Shown one piece after another: positions 56,557 through 64,000 of a DNA stretch of 64,000 nucleotides. This DNA comes from Rhinopomastus cyanomelas (taxonomy: Eukaryota > Chordata > Aves > Bucerotiformes > Rhinopomastidae). Below the pieces are notes generated by a model, which saw only the letters and a program-made list of their open reading frames with translations, searched no databases and was not told the origin of the DNA. The stretch lies in NCBI GenBank assembly GCA_013400115.1, contig VXBP01008528.1, positions 1-64,000 of the forward strand. The letters are read 5' to 3'. Position numbers and translations under genes: made by a program. Positions within the stretch are counted from its first letter, which is position 1. Each line of letters begins with the position of its first letter.

Positions 56557-56612
56557 TCATCGAGGCTGGAAAAACCCTCTGAGCTCAGCCAGACCAGATC
56601 AGGAGCTAACAT
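55680..56612 (-). other. Unidentified 311-codon open frame
   Basis: Open from an ATG at 56610-56612 to a TAA at 55680-55682, with a GTG codon directly before the ATG. The first ~18 codons lie inside the antisense-oriented group C CR1. The conceptual product is rich in S, L, R and C with basic patches (MRKKGRGTNKSGTKRSS) and shows no domain I recognise. There is no promoter, splice or polyadenylation context. It is long for chance, but shared composition and a start inside a repeat argue against a gene. Confidence 0.15.
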
Positions 56613-57078
56613 CACCCCCCTGGCCAGACCAGGACACTCAGGGCCACAGCCAGGCTGGCCTTCAACACCTCCAGGGATGGCAACTCCACCACTGCTCTGG
56701 GAAGTCCATCCCAGGCTCTGATCAACCTTTCAGTGAAGGAAGGGCTTCCTAACGTCCAACCTAACCCTCTCCTGGCAGCTTCAGGCTCTGCCCTCTCATC
56801 CTGGAGCTGGTTGCCTGGGAGAAGAGCCTGACCCCCAACTGACTACAACCTCCCTTCGGGGAGTTGGAGAGAGGGAGAAGGTCCCCCCTGAGTCTCCTCT
56901 CCTCCAGGCTAAACACCCCCAGCTCCTTCAGCCTCTCCCTCCTGTCCCTTCCCCATCCTTGTTGCTCCTCTGGACCTGCTCCAGCCCCTCCATTACTTTC
57001 CTGAAGTGAGGGGCCCAGCACCACCCCCAGTACTTGAGGGGTGGCCCCCCCCAGTGCAGGGGGACAGTGGGGTCAGCT
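56557..57078 (-). mobile_element. CR1 LINE, truncated ~520 bp, group C
   Basis: 'tcatcgaggctggaaaaacc', 'ctctgagctcagccagacc', 'ccagggatggcaactccacc', 'tcctggcagcttcagg', 'ctcctctggacctgctccagc', fading near 'cagtggggtcagc'. Very close to 27963-28593. Confidence 0.95.
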
Positions 57079-57960
57079 TCACTCTTTCCTTCAGAAGAAG
57101 CAAAGCCAGGCTGTTTCTAAAGGTGGCAACGAGGCACAGTGGAGGCAGAAGCCCTCCTGGGGCAGCACTCAGGTGAAAATAAGAAACCCAAACCCCGCTG
57201 CAAGTCCTTTGGCAGTAGCTGCTCTCATCTGGAGGCATTATAAAAAAAAAAAGACTCCAAAGGCCAAAAAAAAAACCACCACACCATAAAAAAGGGAAGT
57301 CTGTGTCTGAGGCACCATGTTTTACACATTGTTAGAGCAGAGCAATCTGTCCGAGCGACCCCCTTTAAAAGGGGCTGTTGCTGTGTGAGAAGGCGGTTGT
57401 GTGGGGCTGGGAGGCATACAGCTGCAGACAGCTGTGGGGCTGGTACTGTAACCGAACCGTTTTAAGAGTGAACTCTGGCATGTCGACGGGAGGCCCGGGA
57501 AGGGTAGCGCAGCCGGGAAGTACAGTTTGCTCCTGGCTGAGCCGGGACGCAGCCACCTTCCTGCACGGCTCAGCTTGACAAACTCCGAGCCGGCTGCAAC
57601 GAAAAGTCGTGCAAGGTGGTGCCTTTTACCACCCCCCAAACTCCTTGGATTTTAATTTATTGCTTTTGTTTTTAAGATATACCCCGTTCTGGGCGCACAA
57701 GGCAACCCTCCCTTTTGACCCCTTGCCTTCTGGAAGGTTTCCAAACGCTCCAAGGATCTGAGTGCATCATCCCAAGCTGGGGTGGGGTGAGCCCACAGCT
57801 CCCATGCACTCAGAGGGAGAAAATGCTGCTGCTTTCCAGGGCATCACAATGTTTTCATGCTTCTCTACAAGGGCAAACTGGTACCAGCAGCGTGCATCTG
57901 CTCTACCTTGCTGCTCTTCCTGACGTTACACGACAGACGTGGACACACTGATAGTGGGAA
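57079..57960. other. Unique sequence with CpG-retaining patch
   Basis: A-runs at 57242-57275. 57350-57610 is relatively CpG-rich and begins with the odd palindrome CCCCTTTAAAAGGGG (57360-57374). No exon is recognised. Confidence 0.45.
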
Positions 57961-58100
57961 TTCTCCTTCACTGGAGATGTTTAAGACCCGCTTGGATGTG
58001 TTCCTGTGTGACTTGGTCTGGGTGATCCTGCTGTGTCAGGGGGATTGGACTAGATGGTCTTTCGAGGTCCCTTCCAGTCCATAGTGATTCAATGATTCTG
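57961..58100 (+). mobile_element. CR1 LINE 3' end, group A
   Basis: 'ttctccttcactggagatg', 'gacttggtctgggtgatcc', ending CCATAGTGATTCAATGATTC. Nearly the same truncation point as 11594-11735. Confidence 0.95.
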
Positions 58101-58169
58101 TACTTAATCATGAAAGACGGTCCCAGCAGAGCGGGGAAATAAGGGTAACGTCACGTTAGGTTCACTGCG

Positions 58170-58378
58170 TCACAGAAGCATCAAAGTAGGAAAACACCTT
58201 CAGGACCTTCAAGTCTGCCCTGCAAGTCCCAGCCACTAACCCATCTCCTGAAAAACACTGTCTGCCTGATCACTGAACCACACTAGGGATGGTGCCTCCA
58301 TCCCCTCCCTGGGCAGCCTGTTCCAAGGGCTCCCCACTTAGTCTCTCCTAAGATTCAAGATGAACATCCTCTGGCAGA
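58170..58378 (-). mobile_element. CR1 LINE, truncated, group B
   Basis: 'tcacagaagcatcaaagtagg', 'cactaacccatctcctg', 'cctccctgggcagcctgttcc', 'aagggctccccact', with part of the body deleted before 'ctcctaagattcaagatg'. Tail-to-tail with 57961-58100. Confidence 0.9.
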
Positions 58379-59874
58379 TCAAACCCATCACATCAGAACA
58401 GGTTTGCACAAAGGTGTTAGGTTGTTGCCCCCAAGAATCATAGGGAATGATCCCAGGAATTCAGAGTCCCAACTGAGCCAACCAGACCCAGCAATTCTAT
58501 GATCTTGTGTTTTTAGGAAGCCCAAGAGATGACTAGTGGATCTTGGAACAGGTGACAAACATCAACACAGCGACGGCCTTCACTAGGAGCCACCGACACT
58601 TTGAAATACTAATGGGCCGGATGTCCAAGTGATGATGGGTATCAAGGCTGGGTCAAACCAAGACCCCAGCTTGCCCTAAAGATGGGTCTTCGGGCCAGTG
58701 AAACAAGTTTTTATCCATTCACCAGTGTGGTACCCAGTGCAACAGTGAATGCTAAACCCCCAGATTCATTCTGGCTGCCATCCAGATCTCCAAGTCAGTA
58801 AAACTGGAAGCCAACATCAGCTGGATAACCAACCATTTGACTTCTACCCGCTGACAAGGTGGGGCTTCCATAGAGATGCCAGCGGGGAAGACAAGCGAGG
58901 CACCGACTGGAAAAGGATCAGATGCAGGCAAAGAGTTTGGTTCGTGTTAACAGGAGTATTAGAAGCCCAGAGGTAAAGAACTGAATTCCCTAGGCTGACA
59001 TTTGAAGGGTTAATGGGATTTAAGCTTTGATCTTCCAAGAAAACACGCTGAAAACGTAGCCCAAGGCATGTTCACCATTCTGCTTGCTAGTAAAACAATG
59101 CAATTTGATTTTTGTTGGCTTGTTGTTTTTAAGTGGAACCTCATGGGTGTTCCGTTAAATTCAGCCCACAAAGGCAATTTGTGTCATTTTAATGTAGCTC
59201 CTGTGTTCAAAACGTTTGTTCATTGTTTGCACATTACAAGCTGGATCAATAAGAAAAGCAATTCATAGCGTTGTGCTTCAAAATTCCAGCCTTATCTACC
59301 CTCATAAATTGGGGTAAATATAGAGGTGTGAGAAATAACAAAGGCTCATGCTTCTGGAATGTGGAAGGAATAATTCCAGATCTTCCCTGCTTTGACCTAT
59401 CGCTATCGTTGTGTGTCTAGACACAAATCCATTACGAGCCTCAATATTTACAGGGGAGCCAAGCAGAGATACAGCCCCGGGACTGATACGAGGGAGCAAA
59501 ACGTTCTGGAGTTTGTTGTAGGGGAAGTTTATCATATTCTAGTCTGCAGACGTGTAGGCATCACTTCAGCTTCTCTAGATTGGAGGAGAAGCCTTCTGCA
59601 GGGAAGACACATCAAAGTATTTACCAGACATCAAGTGTTTGTATTTTCATTAAAAGATTATCCCAATACAGAAGGGAAGATGGGGAAAGCTCCAGCAGCA
59701 AGGGTCAGATCCAACGGGTTCTGTCTCCTGATCTGCTCCTGGCTTTACATTTAGCCTTGTATGAGTCTTGCTACCAGTCAGGGTCTTCATTTCCCACCTA
59801 TGCCCAGGGGACAGTATTACAATGGCTTTCTTGCCCTTTGGTATTTGAAACATGGTTATGGATTCCTTGGTTAA
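58379..59874. other. Unique non-coding sequence
   Basis: Nothing recognised. A short AGAATCATAGGGAATGATCC at 58435 resembles a CR1 tail by chance or is a very small scrap. Confidence 0.5.
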
Positions 59875-60375
59875 TAGAATCATAGAATCATCAAGGCTGG
59901 GAAGGACCTTCAGGATCATCAAGTCCAGCCCTCATCCCAACATCTCCCTAACCCCTACACCATGGCTTCAAGTGCTGTAGCTACTTGGTTTTTAAACACC
60001 TCCAGGGATGGCGACTCTACAACCTCCCTGGGCAGCCTGTTCCAGTGCCCAACCACTCTCTCAGGAAAGAGATAAAATCCCCTCTAAACCTCCCCTGATG
60101 CAAATTGAGGCCGTTTCCCCTCATCCTATCAGCAGCAATTGGGAGAAGAGACCGGTACCACTGTACTGGTCTCACTACAACCTCCTTTTAGGTAGCTGCA
60201 GAGAGAACTAAGGTCTTCTCTCAGCCTCCTCCAGGCTAACACCCCCAGTTCCCTCAGCCCTCTCCCCAGCCTCATTGCCCTTCTCTAGCCCCACTCCAGC
60301 CTCTCAATGTCCTTCTGATACTGCCGTGCACAAAACCAGACCCAGTTCTCAAGTGCAGTCTCACAAGAGCAGGGC
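59875..60375 (-). mobile_element. CR1 LINE, truncated ~500 bp, group D
   Basis: TAGAATCATAGAATCATCAAGG, 'ccctacaccatggcttcaag', 'ggcagcctgttccagtgcc', 'ctgatgcaaattgaggccg', back to the QYQKDIERLE-like region ('tctgatactgccgtgcac'). Same wording as 20087-20586. Confidence 0.96.
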
Positions 60376-61363
60376 ACAGGGGCACGAGTTGAAGGGACTA
60401 GGTAGAAATTACTGTTATATTTTCATAGCCCACTTATTTCTGTAGGGTCTTGAAGGTATTTTAAGGTCTCTATCGATAGTGCTGGGTAGGAGAGGGAAAG
60501 GAGAGTCCTAGCAGGACAATCTGCTCTCGGGTGTAAGCTGGTAACCACATACAAGTACCCTGTTGCTAGATGCAGATCTTAATCATCATTTTGTAGGGCA
60601 GAACACAGGAGAAAATCAGTGTGACTGGAAAAATGAAATTTAGGTGATGAGGAGGAGTGAATTCTACTCACTCAAAGGCAATGGGAGGTGAAGCCAAGCT
60701 TCACCAAGAACAGCCCTTCCACTGGTTGTGTCAATGACAGGAATTCATTGCTGGGAAGTCATGACTCTTCATTGTGCTGTGAAGTGCATTTTGATGATAA
60801 CATGCCCTTTCCAGGCTCCAAGTGGACTGGCAGATGACACTTGTGTAATTGGCAGAGCGATGCAAAACAATCAAGGTAACTGAGCAGAGTAAGAGCAGAA
60901 GTCAAAGCATCACTGCACAAGTTGCCCCTTTTGTAGTGGCTCTCGCTCCCTCTTACTCTGCGCATCCCTTGCTCTCTTCAGTGCCTTCTGCCTTACAAGG
61001 TGGCTGCTACAAGTAGGATCAGGGATAAGATGAGGTACGACTCTGCGTGCCTTCTCACCTCGTGAAATCCCATCTACAGTGGTGAGACTAATGAGGAAAA
61101 CTGCCTACTGCAACGATTTCTGAAGCAGCTGTAAATGTTTTATAGCTGAAGTGGACGCAACAGCAACTTCAGCAAACACACTCCATCAAGTGTGGCAGAG
61201 AAAGGACACGCACAGGGTCTTTTGGAAGAAAGCAGACAGCCATGGCTAGACTGGATTTCTAAATAAATCAGCATTAATTAGCTGATGACGACCCAGCACA
61301 GTGCTGCAAGCCACGCTCAGCAAAAGCGCACTGCAGGGCTCATCTCCCGGGCTTCCTCATCAT
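60376..61363. other. Unique non-coding sequence
   Basis: No feature recognised. Confidence 0.5.
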
Positions 61364-61448
61364 GACTTGGTCTAGGTGATCCTGCTCTGGCAGGGGGACT
61401 CGACTAGATGATCTCTCAAGGTCCCTTCCAATCCCTAATGATTCTATG
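61364..61448 (+). mobile_element. CR1 LINE 3' end, 85 bp, group A
   Basis: Starts GACTTGGTCTAGGTGATCC and ends TAATGATTCTATG. It begins within a base or two of the tandem units at 18910-19178, which shows that this point in the CR1 tail is a repeated breakpoint. Confidence 0.95.
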
Positions 61449-62096
61449 CCTCCCTACTTTCTGAGGGACCAGGCTGCTGGGTTGCATCCCCCACAGCCAC
61501 ACCACGTGCCACCAGCCCACGAGGCCATACAGCTGGGGGAAAAGTGCCAGGGCTACTCTATTTGCCAGAGCACTCATGGCCTTCACGTGAGCAGTTTAAA
61601 AGGCCCTCGAGAGTCACTCAGATGGGTGGCAGAATGAAACCCACACGACATGTGAGCAGCCCCTCCACACCACACAAGCAGGATATGAACCCAGGAGGTG
61701 CAAGGCACCCTCAACTCCCATTCACTCAGCCCGTAGCCCAGGGCGTTCCAAAGCTTTTGGCATCTTGCAGGTTCAGCTCAGAACAGCACAACTTCTTCAG
61801 GAACAGCAAGTAGCTGTTGATGCCTAATCTATATGCTGGGGAGTTGCTCTCACAAAAGATTTGCTAAATAATTCAGGAACAAAAAGCAATAATAATAAAA
61901 AACCCCAAAAGCCTAAGTCTACTCCCAGATGATCTGCAAGTACAGAACAGCAATAAGTCTATCAAATACACTCACCTAGTGCTGCTCTCATATTCCCTAC
62001 CACCCTCCCAATCCTGATTTTCTTTTGATTCAGCAGCTTTTCTCCTTTTGGCATTTCTGGCTGGCAGGGCTCGATGTACTTGGTTAGAATTCAATA

Positions 62097-62108
62097 CCAC
62101 GAGGGGGT
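62097..62108 (+). promoter_or_regulatory. CTCF-like site
   Basis: CCACGAGGGGGT matches the CTCF core except for the final base. Weaker than the site at 35537. Confidence 0.25.
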
Positions 62109-62110
62109 TT

Positions 62111-62181
62111 AGTAACTGAAAGCTGCTTCCCCCCCTCTCCCGCCCTTCTCCCCTCCTCTCTTCAGCAGCTCAACAGGAGGT
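62111..62181 (+). other. Possible microexon: acceptor, 14 nt, donor
   Basis: AGTAAC (62111-62116) could be a branch point. It is followed by ~40 nt of pyrimidines ending TTCAG at 62165. Then come 14 nt (CAGCTCAACAGGAG, 62166-62179) and a strong donor GTAAAC from 62180. All splice elements are present in the correct order. A 14-nt exon would shift frame and no flanking exons are visible. Confidence 0.2.
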
Positions 62182-63899
62182 AAACAAAAGTTCTGGAAGG
62201 GTGACCTGCATGATTAAGGTCGGCGGAGTTTAAACTGCTTCAGTCCTCATCAGGACCCCCTGGTTTAAATAAAAATCAGAAGCTTCCTTTACTTCTTTCA
62301 CCTTAAGCAAAAAAAGGAAAAATGAAACTGCTGCTCGGAAAGCCCGGATCAGCTGAAAAAGCCATTGCAATGTGAGAGCAAAGCGCTTGCTAGGGTTCAC
62401 TAACGTTCAGTAGGTGTCTGTCCCAGCTGACTGCTCCCTGCTGCTGGAGGTGCTGCACAGATGCAGATGGTTGGAGATGAATCTGGACTGTCATTAACTG
62501 CCTTTAAATGAAGTCATGCAAGGAAGAAGAGAGCGAGAAACAGGAGAATCGGGAGAAATGCTGAGCATGAGGCTCACACCATGACCCAGGAAGAGCAATA
62601 AATTAGAATTCAGTGGTTGGCCCTGATCCAGGCAAAGACTCAGTGGTGTGTTATTTTAAAAATCAATGTCATCCCATTGACTTCAAGGAAACATCTGCTT
62701 TCTGCTGCGGTGGACAGACAGCTATTATCATGGCTTAGATCTCCCTTCTGAAACCACCCCGAGACAGCAGCAAAGTCCTCAACGGCAACACTCGCCCTTA
62801 CAGCCGATTCTGAAAAGCATCGCAAAGAATTTGGGACAAATATTAACAGCAAGGAAGCAGATGGTACCATAATGAAATCCCCTCTCTAGGCTTATTTCCA
62901 CTGCTTTTACTGATCAAGGCACCCTCCCTAAAAGCATATAGTCTTTGCACTCCGCATGCGAGTTCCCTGCCTGCTAGAGGATCCAAAGAAAGGACTGAAA
63001 CCCTTGTAGAGCTGCTGCCACTAACCTGACGGCCTGAGGAAGCTCAACCCAAGAACCAGCTACCAGGAAAATAAAGACAAACTGTGGCTGCTATCCAAAA
63101 GAACTCATAAACCCAAACATCTCCTACTTGGTCTCTTGCAACAGCTCTAACATTTCTCCTTTCCCTTTGTGAAGAGCCTTCATTATTACTTTCACCTCAG
63201 CCTCTCTCGGGATGCAAAGCTCCATCTGCCACAACACAGCAGAGCGAATCTTAAAGTTCAGGTGTTCACTTCTCCCCTGCTTTTGAGTTCTTAACAAAAG
63301 GCTTAAAAATGTGTATAATTTGGTTCCTTCCAGCCAATTTTCTGCAGTCTCCTCACCTCCTGGCTTATTTTTTTTTTTTGACTGTCTCTCAATTCCCAGT
63401 CCCTCTGTTTTTGCCCTTTTCATTCTCACCTTGGAATTACTGAAAGGGATACAGAGGGTGATCCATCATCTTGCTCAGTAATGTTTTTGCTGAACATCTC
63501 AGCCATGCTACAAGACAGGGTAAATTCTAATTGCTTGGACACCTGACCATTTGGCAACCCTTAGCACAGCCAGGACTGGAGGCTTCAGCCTTCAAGTCTA
63601 ATTCTAGGAGCAAAGAACTTCAGTCCTTATTGACTTGTATTTGGCTTCTCCCATACAAATGTTTTCCTGAACTGTTTCATCTTTATCCCACTGCTGCTCC
63701 AGATGTCATTTTCCATTCCCTGTTATTCAGCAGCCTCTATACTCATACCCAGCCCAATTTTCCACCAGTATCATCTTTTCATTTATGTCAATGGGATTGT
63801 GTTGCTCCTACCTGCCTCTGAGTTCTGCTCATTTTCTCTGTCAGATAAAGCTATCGTGCAGTAGACTGAACAGATTTTAGCCCACAATCACATTCCTTT

Positions 63900-64000
63900 G
63901 TGAGGAGAGGCTGAGGAAGCTGGGTCCATTGAGCTTGGAGGAGACTGAGGGGTGACCTCATTCATGTTTATAAATATGTGAAGGGTGGGTGTCAGGAAGA
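63900..64000 (+). mobile_element. CR1 LINE, runs past window edge, group A
   Basis: 'gtgaggagaggctgaggaagc', 'ttgagcttggaggagac', 'tgacctcattcatgtttat', 'gaagggtgggtgtcagg'. The body continues beyond 64000, so its 3' tail and full length are unknown. Confidence 0.93.

Larger units (their letters stand above)
61449..63899. other. Unique non-coding sequence
   Basis: Contains the splice-like arrangement and CTCF-like site listed next, and a T14-type run near 63368-63380. No exon is confirmed. Confidence 0.45.

Noticed and set aside
58435..58455. AGAATCATAGGGAATGATCC as a CR1 tail
   Set aside because: About 15 bp of resemblance only. The flanks show no CR1 body.
1..64000. tRNA, rRNA, snoRNA, miRNA hairpins, endogenous retrovirus LTRs or viral genes
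   Set aside because: None recognised by eye on either strand. A covariance-model and Dfam search would be needed to exclude small or decayed examples.

Overview
The window looks like euchromatic, gene-poor DNA from a bird. The main evidence is more than 40 pieces of CR1, the dominant non-LTR retrotransposon (LINE) of avian genomes. Most are 5'-truncated and carry the typical 3' end made of short repeats of the ATTCTATG/ATTCTGTG type. By my hand-drawn boundaries CR1 covers about 11-12 kb, roughly 18% of the window. That is far above a typical chicken-like density and fits a lineage with a CR1 expansion, such as woodpeckers and relatives or hornbills and hoopoes, but species cannot be decided from this sequence. 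There are no bacterial-style operons, rRNA, tRNA, CRISPR arrays or recognisable viral genes.

I found no protein-coding gene I can support. Open frames are mostly short, overlap each other on both strands and lack recognisable domains. The recognisable peptide matches are to the C-terminal part of the CR1 reverse-transcriptase protein. Two longer unexplained open frames (15778-16299 minus; 55680-56612 minus) are recorded with low confidence. The sequence is therefore intergenic or intronic.

CR1 copies fall into informal tail groups, named here only for cross-reference. A: TTCCAATCCCTAATG tail, the most frequent and least diverged, often tandem or piled up. B: TTCCAACCTTGGTGATT. C: GC-rich, TTTTCCAGCCTCAATCATT. 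D: CAGCCTTGATGA. E: TTGTAGGGGGGTTGGACTAC. F: GTGTTCAAGGCCAGGCTGGA. G: others.

Layout. 1-2.3 kb: pyrimidine repeat, then unique sequence. 2.3-8.6 kb: groups B and G and a 31-bp minisatellite. 8.6-13.6 kb: mostly unique, with a promoter-like motif cluster near 9.6 kb and a CpG-retaining block near 13 kb. 13.6-20.8 kb: CR1-dense, with the longest CR1 copy, AT-rich tracts, three of the four N positions and an 84-bp perfect tandem duplication of a CR1 tail. 20.8-31 kb: scattered CR1, a Z-DNA-type tract and a G-quadruplex motif. 31-38.8 kb: one long stretch with almost no repeats and GC-rich patches. 38.8-41.7 kb: CR1 pile-up, a TAAT-rich block and an AT-rich tract between two head-to-head CR1 copies. 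41.7-52.9 kb: mostly unique, interrupted by a six-piece CR1 cluster at 45.8-46.7 kb. 52.9-61.4 kb: CR1-dense again. 61.4-63.9 kb: unique, with a possible microexon signal. A CR1 copy runs off the right edge.

No exciting new gene system is visible. The points worth following are CR1 tail tandem duplications, inverted CR1 pairs, foldback motifs beside assembly gaps, and several unique blocks that resemble conserved regulatory DNA. All regulatory calls rest on motif reading alone.
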